Positions 40,931 to 49,152 of a DNA stretch of 64,000 bases are shown in pieces. Source of the DNA: Fusobacterium sp. IOR10 (GTDB lineage: Bacteria; Fusobacteriota; Fusobacteriia; Fusobacteriales; Fusobacteriaceae); the NCBI RefSeq assembly GCF_010367435.1, contig NZ_WJWY01000011.1:1-64000 (forward strand). Reading direction: 5' to 3'. The notes beneath the pieces were generated by a model. That model was not told the origin of the DNA. It did not search any database and worked only from the letters and a program-made list of their open reading frames with translations. The position numbers were made by a program, and so were the translations under genes. Positions within the stretch are counted from its first letter, which is position 1, and every line of letters starts with the position of its first letter.

Positions 40931-41695
40931 TTAAATATATTTATTTAAACTTATTCTTTTTTTCCCTTTTTTAGTTATAGTAATCTCATTTCCTAGTTTA
41001 AATTTTCCAAATTTTCTTATTGAGATAATATCCCCCTCTTTAATTTCAAAGGACTTTTCCTTGTTTATTACATAATTTAACATTATATTCCCTTTAACTA
41101 TTTCATCTGCTGCCCTTTGTCTAGAAATATTCATAGTTTCTGAAATAACTGAATCTAATCTTAGGGAAGAAACTGTAATTATTATTTTTTTGAAATTTGT
41201 CTTTGGAACTTCCTCTTCCTTTGCAAATTCTACTTTTACAGGAACATTTGAAATTTTATCTATATTCTCTATAATTTTATAATTTTCTTCAAATATAACC
41301 CCATAGGAAACATTGTTTTCCACTATTAAATCCCCTAATATCTCTCTTCTTATACCTAAACTCATTATGGTCCCTAGAAAATCTTTATGTAAAAGATTTT
41401 TAAACTTATTTTTACCATTGATTTTGAAATATACTAAATTAAAATCAGGAATTTCCCCTAAATAATTTTTTGGTATTATTAGTATGACTTTTTTTTCTGA
41501 TTCCCCTGTTAGTCCCTTGGTTAAAAAAGTCATTCCATTAATATTATTTAATTTTGTCCATATTCCTGGAGGATAAAACTTAGTTGTCTGAATAGGATAA
41601 TCAATGCTTTCACTAAGTTTGATGTCTTCCCAAAGTTTAACCACTTTATTTTCATCCATTTCTTTCATGGAATTTAAAAAATATTTCTTATCCAT
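40931..41695 (-). CDS. ylmH: YlmH-like S4-domain RNA-binding protein
   Basis: This 254-residue cytoplasmic protein has an N-terminal YlmH/RqcP2-type domain. The central segment LGTIMSLGIRREILGDLIV is the family marker. A C-terminal S4 RNA-binding domain occupies about residues 180-240 (RLDSVISETMNISRQRAADEIVKGNI). Known members act in ribosome-associated quality control or division-gene clusters. Here it overlaps the ThrE-like gene by eight bases and is followed by the GGDEF gene, an unusual setting without divIVA or sepF. Confidence 0.85.
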   Translation of the reverse strand: MDKKYFLNSMKEMDENKVVKLWEDIKLSESIDYPIQTTKFYPPGIWTKLNNINGMTFLTKGLTGESEKKVILIIPKNYLGEIPDFNLVYFKINGKNKFKNLLHKDFLGTIMSLGIRREILGDLIVENNVSYGVIFEENYKIIENIDKISNVPVKVEFAKEEEVPKTNFKKIIITVSSLRLDSVISETMNISRQRAADEIVKGNIMLNYVINKEKSFEIKEGDIISIRKFGKFKLGNEITITKKGKKRISLNKYI

Positions 41696-42137
41696 ATAAT
41701 CTCCAACTTTTTATAAATTTATATGATCTTATCATAGCTATTGCTGTTACCACTCCTAGAGCCATTGACCCTGCTAATAAAAATGTCTCTATTCCATTTT
41801 CAAATGAAAGTAAATAATTTTTATATATTAAATTTTGCATAGTATAGTATACTCCTCCTCCTGGTGCTAAGGGTATTAAAGCTGCTATTAATATATTATT
41901 ACTTGGAGCATTTAATTTAATTGCAATTATTTCAGAATAAAGACCTATTATCACTGAAGATATAAAATATGACATTTCCTCTGAAAACCCTAAATTTTTA
42001 CATGATAAATAACATAACCAACTTAAACACCCTGCTACACTTGTATGAATTAAATTTCTTCCTTGAATATTAAATAGAAGTGCAAATCCAAAGGTGACTA
42101 TTCCAGCTGATATTATTTGTATTACAATTTTTAACAT
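41688..42137 (-). CDS. Threonine/serine exporter family, small subunit (YjjB/DUF3815-like)
   Basis: This 149-residue membrane protein has four to five helices and corresponds to the C-terminal half of ThrE. The pattern IAALIPLAPGGGVYYTMQNLI is diagnostic of the family. It starts eight bases after the YjjP-like gene, and together they make the split exporter. It overlaps the ylmH start by eight bases, so translation is coupled. Export of threonine, serine or succinate-like compounds is known for relatives. The substrate here is uncertain. Confidence 0.87.
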   Translation of the reverse strand: MLKIVIQIISAGIVTFGFALLFNIQGRNLIHTSVAGCLSWLCYLSCKNLGFSEEMSYFISSVIIGLYSEIIAIKLNAPSNNILIAALIPLAPGGGVYYTMQNLIYKNYLLSFENGIETFLLAGSMALGVVTAIAMIRSYKFIKSWRLYG

Positions 42138-42145
42138 ACAGCCTC

Positions 42146-42904
42146 CTAAAATTTTAATAATTTAACTGCAATTCCTGAGCCTATGGCAAGGGAACACCCA
42201 ACTAATATAACCTCTGAAAGTCTTGATAAACCTGTTACTAAATCTCCAGAAAATATATCTCTAATTGAATTTATAAAGGGTACCCCTGGAACCATTATCA
42301 TAAGTATTGAAATTATAGAAATTTTTATGTCATTTATAATTCCAAAATTAAAACACATAATTACAAATAATGAGGTTATAAATCCACATATTATATTTGT
42401 ATAAACTAACCCTATTTTAAATTTCTTTTGAATATTACAAATACCAGCTATTATTGCTCCCCCTAAAAATCCAACAAAAAAATCATTTTTTTCCCCATTA
42501 AAAAGAACTGTGAAAAAACTAGCTCCTAAACAACTTCCAATAATATTTACTAAAAATGAATAGGATTTTTCTACCTCTATTTTTTTTAGTAAGTCTTCAA
42601 TTTCATCTAAGGAATAATTATCTATATTTTTTATTAGATGATCAACCTTATTTACTTTGCTTAAATTAGTTCCTCTTCCTTGAACTCTTTCAACTAAAGA
42701 AACAATTTCCCCATCTGTATTTTTTAATGACACAATTATACAAGTTAAAATAACAAAACTTTGAGGTATATATCCATAATGATTAACTATATCACAAATT
42801 GATTTTTCCACTCGATCTGTTTCTGATCCATTTAATAGTAATATTTTTCCAGCTAAACAAGCAGTGCTTACTACTTTAGATTCAAATTTTCTATTTTTCT
42901 CCAT
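42146..42904 (-). CDS. Threonine/serine exporter family, large subunit (YjjP/DUF1212-like)
   Basis: This 252-residue protein has a cytoplasmic N-terminal part with the family patterns ACLAGKILLLNGSETDRVE and VQGRGTNLSKVNKVDHL. Five membrane helices follow, with MIMVPGVPFINSIRDI being typical. It is the N-terminal half of ThrE as a separate protein and works with the small subunit encoded downstream. A hairpin terminator lies directly upstream, so this is the first gene of thrE-thrE-ylmH-ggdef. Confidence 0.88.
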   Translation of the reverse strand: MEKNRKFESKVVSTACLAGKILLLNGSETDRVEKSICDIVNHYGYIPQSFVILTCIIVSLKNTDGEIVSLVERVQGRGTNLSKVNKVDHLIKNIDNYSLDEIEDLLKKIEVEKSYSFLVNIIGSCLGASFFTVLFNGEKNDFFVGFLGGAIIAGICNIQKKFKIGLVYTNIICGFITSLFVIMCFNFGIINDIKISIISILMIMVPGVPFINSIRDIFSGDLVTGLSRLSEVILVGCSLAIGSGIAVKLLKF

Positions 42905-42923
42905 ACATTTTCTCCTCTAACAA

Positions 42924-42952
42924 AAAATACAATCTTAAAAAGATTGTATTTT
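42924..42952 (-). terminator. Hairpin terminator after the orphan membrane sensor gene
   Basis: A perfect 13-bp stem (AAAATACAATCTT and its complement) with a three-base loop lies 10 bases after the stop at 42963 and 20 bases before the YjjP-like start. Confidence 0.8.
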
Positions 42953-42962
42953 AAAAATATTT

Positions 42963-43565
42963 CTAAAGTTTTTCCTTTAATTCAGCTATAATTCTTTGAT
43001 TTTTCACATAATTTTTAACAAAAATCTTAGTTGTATAATATATAAATAAAGCAGTCATTACAAAACTTGTAATTGTAAATCTTAAGTTTAATTCATCAGA
43101 AACATTAAAAACTAAAATAGGATAGTCATAGGATATTTTTATAATTAGAGCATACCAAATAATTATTCCTCTACAAACTATAGTTCTTGTAACTCCTCTT
43201 AGTAATATTCCATTTAAAAATGTTCCAAGAACAAAATATATTACCACTCCACTTTTCATGCCCCCTGTAAAGAAAAACATAAGGGGAAAAATGAAAAGGT
43301 TCAATGCTAAACATAAAAAAATTGATCCTCTATATGAATTTTTAACCATAAATCCATATATACACATTGCTGTAACAAAAATGAAAATGAAAAAATTCAC
43401 AACAATTCCTATTCTTAAACTTCCTCCAAATGTGGAAGATAAAAATCCTGAAAAGGAAGAAATGATTCCTAGAATACAAGTTGTATAATATAATTTCTTT
43501 TCAATTGGAAGATCATCTCCAAAATATTTTTCTTTTTCCTCTTTCATTTTATCTATTATTTTCAT
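42963..43565 (-). CDS. Six-span membrane protein resembling a sensor input domain without output
   Basis: This 200-residue protein has about six membrane helices between residues 25 and 185. The extracellular-loop pattern FFFTGGMKSGVVIYFV resembles the membrane input domains found before GGDEF or histidine-kinase modules. The final residues KNYVKNQRIIAELKEKL look like the start of the coiled coil that normally leads into such an output, but the gene stops there and a terminator follows. I see no continuing output domain in any frame downstream. It may be a true stand-alone protein or a shortened sensor. It follows the YoaK-like gene by 11 bases. Confidence 0.65.
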   Translation of the reverse strand: MKIIDKMKEEKEKYFGDDLPIEKKLYYTTCILGIISSFSGFLSSTFGGSLRIGIVVNFFIFIFVTAMCIYGFMVKNSYRGSIFLCLALNLFIFPLMFFFTGGMKSGVVIYFVLGTFLNGILLRGVTRTIVCRGIIIWYALIIKISYDYPILVFNVSDELNLRFTITSFVMTALFIYYTTKIFVKNYVKNQRIIAELKEKL

Positions 43566-43576
43566 ATTAGTCCTTT

Positions 43577-44245
43577 CTATTGATTCTCTAATTTATAAAA
43601 CATTAGGAAAAATACTATACTTAATCCAAAACAAGCTAAAAATATTGTTTTTTCCAAATATATTTTTGTTAGTTCAAAACCAGTAACTCCTCCTAAAATA
43701 AATATTAAAATAATTCCAAAATATTTCAAACTCATTTCCACTGAAAATTTATCCTTAGTTATGAAAAAATGATATAGCAATTCACTTCCACTTCTTAAAT
43801 TTCCAGTACACATAGTTGTTGCATAATTTCTTCCATGCATTTTTCTAAATGTTTCCACCTGCAGTGAACAAACAAAGGAAACAATTACATTTGCTATAAC
43901 ATTATAATTTCCCATTGGAATAAAAGCTACTATAGATAACATTATAATTTCAAAAAGAACTATAGATTGTCTCCAATGAAGCATTTTATTTGAATGATTA
44001 GTTCTTACAAATTCAGATATTAACACCCCTAAAACAAAGGCTAATATTGGAGCTAAGTAACTTCCAGCTTTTAGATAGTTTTTATTAGAAAGCTCCATTC
44101 CTAAAAGTACCATATTACCAGTTTGAGCATTGGCAAAAACTTGTCCCCTACTAACAAATGTGTAGGAATCTAAAAACCCTCCTACAAAAGCTAACACCAT
44201 CCCCAATATATATCGTTCTGACATTTCAAAATTTTTGATTTCCAT
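43577..44245 (-). CDS. YoaK/DUF1275-family membrane protein
   Basis: This 222-residue protein has about six membrane segments. The family opening LAFVGGFLDSYTFVSRGQVFANAQTGN (about residues 17-43) and ATTMCTGNLRSGSELL are clear markers of DUF1275. Its biochemical role is not established in general. It starts a two-gene unit with the orphan sensor-like protein. GAGG precedes ATG. Confidence 0.85.
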   Translation of the reverse strand: MEIKNFEMSERYILGMVLAFVGGFLDSYTFVSRGQVFANAQTGNMVLLGMELSNKNYLKAGSYLAPILAFVLGVLISEFVRTNHSNKMLHWRQSIVLFEIIMLSIVAFIPMGNYNVIANVIVSFVCSLQVETFRKMHGRNYATTMCTGNLRSGSELLYHFFITKDKFSVEMSLKYFGIILIFILGGVTGFELTKIYLEKTIFLACFGLSIVFFLMFYKLENQ

Positions 44246-44318
44246 TTTTTACCTCTTAAATAATTTATATTTACATCATTAATTATACCCTAATCAATAC
44301 TAAATTTCAATAAAATAA

Positions 44319-44350
44319 AAATACTGTAAACAATTTAGTTTACAGTATTT
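44319..44350 (-). terminator. Hairpin terminator after the TAXI binding-protein gene
   Basis: AAATACTGTAAAC and its complement form a 13-bp stem with a six-base loop, 22 bases past the TAXI gene stop, followed by a T-rich stretch on the minus strand. Confidence 0.85.
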
Positions 44351-44371
44351 CCATAATAGTTAAATGAAGTT

Positions 44372-45298
44372 TTATTTTATTCCCATTTCATCAAAATATT
44401 TTTTTGCACCTGGATGTAATTTAATACTCATTCCATCTAATGCTGTATCCTTTGTTATATATTTTCCAACTGCATGAGCTGCTTTAATTCTATCAGTATT
44501 TTCAAACATTGTTTTTAACATGTCATAAACCATATCATCTTTAACCTTAGAGCTAACAATTAACATAGATTTTACTGTTAAAGTATTTACATCTTCTTTT
44601 TGAGTTTTGTAGCTACCTCCTGGAATTACAAAGTCTGTATAATATGAATATTTTTCTTTTAATTTTTTAGCAATATCCTTGTCTATATTTACTATTTTTA
44701 CATCTCTTTGAGTTGATAAATCAACTATTGCTGATGTAGGTACTCCAGCAACTATGAAAGCTGCATCTATTTGTCTATCTCTTAAACCTGTAGCTGCTTC
44801 AGAGAAAGATAAATATTGAGGTTTAATATCTTCTTCAGATAATCCTGCTGCTTCTAAAATTTGTTTAGCATTGGCATTTACTCCACTTCCTATTGCTCCT
44901 AAAGCAACTCTTTTTCCCTTTAAATCTTTAATTGATTTTATACTAGAATCTGTAGTAATACATTGAATTGGTTCTGAGTATAAAGTTGCCATACCTCTAA
45001 TATCTTTTATTTTAGTTTTAAATAACTCTATCCCATTTTCAGCATAATAAGCTACATCATTTTGAATTATAGCTACATCAATATCTCCCTTTCCTAACAT
45101 TTGTGAGTTGGCAACTGAAGCTCCAGTTGACTCAGCAGTAGCATTTACTCCATCTAAATTGGCATTCCATATTTCTGCTAAGGCTCCTCCTAAAGGATAA
45201 TAGGTTCCAGCTGTTCCACCTGTTCCTATATTCACATAAGTTGTCCCAAAAACTGTTAAGTTAAACGCCATTACTAAAAATAAAATAAACTTCTTCAT
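44372..45298 (-). CDS. TAXI-family TRAP transporter solute-binding protein
   Basis: This 308-residue periplasmic or lipid-free binding protein has a signal peptide at residues 1-18 (KKFILFLVMAFNLTVFG). The family signature GTGGTAGTYYPLGGALAEIWN follows directly, and LKGKRVALGAIGSGVNANAKQ and IDAAFIVAGVPTSAI mark the ligand region. It delivers substrate to the fused TRAP permease encoded upstream; its ATG overlaps the permease stop as TAATG. TAXI systems take up glutamate, 2-oxoglutarate or other organic acids. Which one applies here is unknown. Confidence 0.92.
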   Translation of the reverse strand: MKKFILFLVMAFNLTVFGTTYVNIGTGGTAGTYYPLGGALAEIWNANLDGVNATAESTGASVANSQMLGKGDIDVAIIQNDVAYYAENGIELFKTKIKDIRGMATLYSEPIQCITTDSSIKSIKDLKGKRVALGAIGSGVNANAKQILEAAGLSEEDIKPQYLSFSEAATGLRDRQIDAAFIVAGVPTSAIVDLSTQRDVKIVNIDKDIAKKLKEKYSYYTDFVIPGGSYKTQKEDVNTLTVKSMLIVSSKVKDDMVYDMLKTMFENTDRIKAAHAVGKYITKDTALDGMSIKLHPGAKKYFDEMGIK

Positions 45299-47280
45299 TA
45301 AATCCCCCCTTTTAATATTTTTATATTTTGTAAATCCTTGCTTCCTTTACTTTGTAAGAAATAAATTACACCTATTATTACAATAGCTACACCATCACTT
45401 ACGTACCCTGTGTTTAATGCCATTATTCCAGCTGCAACTATAAATACTCTTTCTAATATATTCATATTCTTTTTAAAATATCCTGTAAGTCCCACAGCAA
45501 CACAAATCATTCCTAACACTGCTGTTATTAATTTTGGTATAATACTTATGTCAGGATTTATTAATATTAATTCTGGAGAAAGTACAAACATATATGGAAT
45601 TAGGAAAGCTCCTATTGCAAGTCTTGTTGCTTGCATTCCTGTTTTCATAGGCTCTGATTTTGCAACTCCTGAAGCTGCCACTGCAGCTAAACAAACTGGA
45701 GGTGTTACATCTGCTATAATTCCAAAATAAAATACAAATAAATGAGCTGCTAGGATTGGAACCACTTGAGCTCCTGATGCATCCTTTATCATTAATATTG
45801 CTGGAGCTGCTATTGTTGAAGTTATTACATAGTTAGCTGTTGTTGGAACACCTATTCCTAGAACTAGGGAAGTTATCATTGTAAAAAATAATGTTAAAAC
45901 TAAATTTCCCTTTGCAATTCCCACTAAGATTGATCCCATTTTTAATCCTAACCCTGTTTTAGTAACAACTCCTATAATAATACCAGCACAAGCACAAGCT
46001 GCTATTACTGTTAGAGCACTTTTAGCCCCTTGAACCATTCCATTTAATAAATCTTCAAATGATAATCTTGTTTCCTTTTTTATTGCTGCACAAATTATAG
46101 TTGAAACCACAGCTCCTAAAGCTGCATATATTGGTGACCATCCACTTACAAGTAAGGCTATTACCACAAATATTGGTATAATTAATTGACCTCTTTGTCT
46201 TAGTACAAATAATAATTTTGGTATTTCATCCTTTGGAATTCCCTTTAATCCTAATTTTTTTGCTTCATAATGAACTCCAATGAAAACTCCCAAATAATAT
46301 AAAGCTGCTGGAACTAACGCTGCTAGTATAACCTTTGAATATGGAGATCCTGTTATTTCAGCTAATAAGAATGCTGCTGCTCCCATGATTGGTGGCATTA
46401 ATTGTCCCCCTGTGGAAGCTGTTGCTTCAACTGCCCCTGCAAATTCAGGTTTATATCCTAATTTTTTCATCATTGGAATTGTAAAACTTCCTGTTCCCAC
46501 AACATTTGCAACTGAACTTCCTGATAAAGTTCCCATACAAGCACTTGATATTACTGCAACCTTTGCTGGACCTCCTGGGGAATCTCCTGAAATTGAATTA
46601 GCCAGTTGAATAAAGAATTCTCCCATTCCAGTTTTTTCCAAATAAGCTCCAAATAATAAAAACATAAATATAAATGTAGAAGATACTTGAATTGGCAATC
46701 CTAATATTCCCTCTGTTGTAAAAAATAAATGTTGTACTAAACCTTCAACACTAACTCCTCTATGCCCCAAAGATCCTGGAATACTTCTTCCAATTAAAGC
46801 ATATACTATAAATACTAATGAAATTATAACCATTGGAAGACCAATAACCCGTCTAGCTGCTTCTAAAACTAAGATTATTGCAATTCCTCCAACAATCATA
46901 TCCACATGATTAATTAATCCCTGTCTCATTACTATATCCTTGTAAAAAACAACTATGTACATACAACAACTTGCAATTGTTATTCCAAGTAAGCAATCAA
47001 ACCAATGCAGTTTTTTTCTACTCATTTTTCCATTGGATGGATATAAAAAGAATACTGCTGAAAGTCCAAAGGATAAATGAATACATCTTGCAATCATAGC
47101 ATCTATTCCCCCTCTAATTGCATAGTATAACTGAAACATTGTAAAACAAAACAATAGAACTGTTATCATTTTACCTTGAACCCCTGATAAAACTCTAAAT
47201 CTAGAGCCCTTATCATATTTAGCCATAAGTTCGTCAACCTTTACTTCTTCTTCTTTAATCATCTCTTCTCTCATGTGCAT
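45298..47280 (-). CDS. TRAP transporter fused permease (DctQ-DctM type)
   Basis: This 660-residue protein has about eighteen membrane helices, joining the small 4-TM and large 12-TM TRAP subunits as is usual for TAXI systems. Family blocks include GGQLMPPIMGAAAFLLAE, TGLGLKMGSIL and LGIGVPTTANYVITST. Energy comes from a sodium or proton gradient. The ATG at 47280 overlaps the upstream gene stop as TGATG. The ATG at 47274 (AGGG eight bases before it) is an equally good start and GTG at 47283 is possible, so the N-terminus is uncertain by a few residues. Confidence 0.92.
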   Translation of the reverse strand: MHMREEMIKEEEVKVDELMAKYDKGSRFRVLSGVQGKMITVLLFCFTMFQLYYAIRGGIDAMIARCIHLSFGLSAVFFLYPSNGKMSRKKLHWFDCLLGITIASCCMYIVVFYKDIVMRQGLINHVDMIVGGIAIILVLEAARRVIGLPMVIISLVFIVYALIGRSIPGSLGHRGVSVEGLVQHLFFTTEGILGLPIQVSSTFIFMFLLFGAYLEKTGMGEFFIQLANSISGDSPGGPAKVAVISSACMGTLSGSSVANVVGTGSFTIPMMKKLGYKPEFAGAVEATASTGGQLMPPIMGAAAFLLAEITGSPYSKVILAALVPAALYYLGVFIGVHYEAKKLGLKGIPKDEIPKLLFVLRQRGQLIIPIFVVIALLVSGWSPIYAALGAVVSTIICAAIKKETRLSFEDLLNGMVQGAKSALTVIAACACAGIIIGVVTKTGLGLKMGSILVGIAKGNLVLTLFFTMITSLVLGIGVPTTANYVITSTIAAPAILMIKDASGAQVVPILAAHLFVFYFGIIADVTPPVCLAAVAASGVAKSEPMKTGMQATRLAIGAFLIPYMFVLSPELILINPDISIIPKLITAVLGMICVAVGLTGYFKKNMNILERVFIVAAGIMALNTGYVSDGVAIVIIGVIYFLQSKGSKDLQNIKILKGGI

Positions 47281-47765
47281 CACCCTTTTATTTTAATTTT
47301 TAAATTTATACTTCTAACTTGTCCTTCTAATAATTTACTAAGCATATATTTTTTATTATTTATTTTAAGATAATGCTCTGCTATAGGGGAAATAGTCATA
47401 TTAATTTCTTTAAAACTTCTATTCATTTTTAATATAAATTTTCCATCCCTTACCTCTAGTTGACCTTCTTCTGGAAGAAATGGAAGTCCAACTCCATAAT
47501 CTTCATATACTGTTTCCCATAAAATTATGTCTCCAGATTTATCAACCTTAAACAATTCTTCAGCTTGTGTTTTTTCTACTGAATGTTTATACCCTATTGA
47601 AAACTCATTTGTTTTTAATTTGTATTCCCATTTTTTATCACTATTTCTATCTTTAACAATTAAATAAGTCCCAGAATTATAAGTTTTATGACAAAATAAA
47701 ACTGCTAAAATAAATAAAGAAAATAATAAGACACTTAAATATTCCCTTTTTCTAATTATTGACAT
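47280..47765 (-). CDS. DUF1850-family protein of the TAXI-TRAP operon
   Basis: This 161-residue protein has one N-terminal membrane helix (about residues 10-25) followed by an extracytoplasmic domain. FSIGYKHSVEKTQAEELF and DYGVGLPFLPEEG are DUF1850 markers. These proteins recur next to TAXI-TRAP genes and are thought to assist them; the role is unproven. I chose ATG at 47765, preceded by AAAAGGAG at good spacing. The ORF runs on to 47891 without a ribosome binding site. It is the first gene of the three-gene operon. Confidence 0.85.
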   Translation of the reverse strand: MSIIRKREYLSVLLFSLFILAVLFCHKTYNSGTYLIVKDRNSDKKWEYKLKTNEFSIGYKHSVEKTQAEELFKVDKSGDIILWETVYEDYGVGLPFLPEEGQLEVRDGKFILKMNRSFKEINMTISPIAEHYLKINNKKYMLSKLLEGQVRSINLKIKIKG

Positions 47766-47886
47766 AATATATACTCCTTTTGTATGAAATTCATTTTGTA
47801 TATTTATAGGGATAATAGTATCATTTATGCTTATGAAAGTCAAGCAACAAATTAAAAAAATATATATGTTATGCAAAAAATAAAAA

Positions 47887-47914
47887 AACATTGTTATTTT
47901 TCAATAACAATGTT
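47887..47914 (-). terminator. Hairpin terminator after the aminotransferase gene
   Basis: AACATTGTTATT and its complement form a 12-bp stem with a four-base loop, 33 bases past the aminotransferase stop, followed by a T run on the minus strand. Confidence 0.85.
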
Positions 47915-47946
47915 CTTTATTTAAGTATAATATTAACCTTAGTTAA

Positions 47947-49143
47947 TTATTTTTCTAAATATTTTTTTAATCCCAAATCTAAAATTTTAATTGATTTTTC
48001 CAATTTTTCTAGTTCAATACAGTAGGAAATTCTAATTTTATTTCTACCTAATTCTTTATTTGAATAGAATCCCTCTGCTGGAGCTAGCATAATAGTTTCT
48101 CCATTTAAGTCAAAATCTGTTAATAACCAGATACAAAAATCCTCTGCATTTTCAATTGGTAAAGTTACCACAACATAGAAAGCACCCTCTGGTTTAGTCA
48201 CTTGAATTCCACTTATTTTAGATATACCATTATATACTAAATCTCTTCTTTTTTCATATTCTTCTCTATTTTTTCTAAAATAATCATCTGATAATTTACT
48301 ATATAGTCCCTGTGCCCCAACCATATCCAAAGTGGATACAGATAATCTAGCTTGGCACAATTTGTAAATTTCATTCATAAGTTTTTCATTTTTACTTATA
48401 ACAGCACCTACTCTTGCTCCACAAGCTGAATAGATTTTAGATATTGATTCTATTAAGACTACATTTTCTTCTAATCCTTCTATTTCTCCAAAACTAATAG
48501 CTCTATTTTTTCCATAAGAAAATACTTTATATACCTCATCGCTGATAATATATAGTCCATATTCCTTGGCAATTTCTCCTATTAATTTCATCTCTTCTTC
48601 TCTGTATACTACTCCAGTTGGATTCCCTGGATTAGTTAGAACAATTCCCTTAGTCTTAGGAGTTATTTTGCATATAATATCCTCTCTTTTAGGTAAATGA
48701 AATCCTGTTTTAGGGTCTGCTGTAAAGGCATTAACTTTTATATTTAAAAGATCAAAAAAGTTATTGTAGTTGGCGTAGTAAGGTTCTGAAACTAATACTT
48801 CATCCCCTTCATCAAAAATACTTAATAATGTAAATAATATAGCTTCACTTCCACCAGTTGTTATAAGAATATCTTCATATTTATAATCAATATGAAAATG
48901 TTTTTTGTAAAATTTTATCATCTCTTCTATTAATTCTTTTCTTCCCCTTGAGTGAGCGTAGGTTAAAGTATCCTCTTTAAAATCACTGATACTTTGAAAA
49001 AATTCTTTAGGAGTCTTTAAATCAGGCTGCCCTATATTTAAGTGATAAATTGTTTTTCCTTTTTTTAGAGCTTCCTCTTCATAGGAAATTAATTTTCTTA
49101 TTGGAGAAAATTCCACATTATTAATTCTATTTGATGTATCCAT
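47947..49143 (-). CDS. PLP-dependent aminotransferase, class I/II (AspC-like)
   Basis: This 398-residue enzyme has LNIGQPDLKTP near the start. NPGNPTGVVY and the ISDEVYKVF cofactor contact are present, and the PLP lysine is in ESISKIYSACGARVG (about residue 240). The C-terminal arginine for the substrate carboxylate is in NKIRISY. It likely transfers amino groups between aspartate, aromatic or branched amino acids and 2-oxoglutarate; substrate specificity cannot be read. It follows the PBP gene by nine bases on the same strand with AGGAGG before ATG, so it is probably co-transcribed. Confidence 0.88.
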   Translation of the reverse strand: MDTSNRINNVEFSPIRKLISYEEEALKKGKTIYHLNIGQPDLKTPKEFFQSISDFKEDTLTYAHSRGRKELIEEMIKFYKKHFHIDYKYEDILITTGGSEAILFTLLSIFDEGDEVLVSEPYYANYNNFFDLLNIKVNAFTADPKTGFHLPKREDIICKITPKTKGIVLTNPGNPTGVVYREEEMKLIGEIAKEYGLYIISDEVYKVFSYGKNRAISFGEIEGLEENVVLIESISKIYSACGARVGAVISKNEKLMNEIYKLCQARLSVSTLDMVGAQGLYSKLSDDYFRKNREEYEKRRDLVYNGISKISGIQVTKPEGAFYVVVTLPIENAEDFCIWLLTDFDLNGETIMLAPAEGFYSNKELGRNKIRISYCIELEKLEKSIKILDLGLKKYLEK

Positions 49144-49152
49144 AAAAACCTC

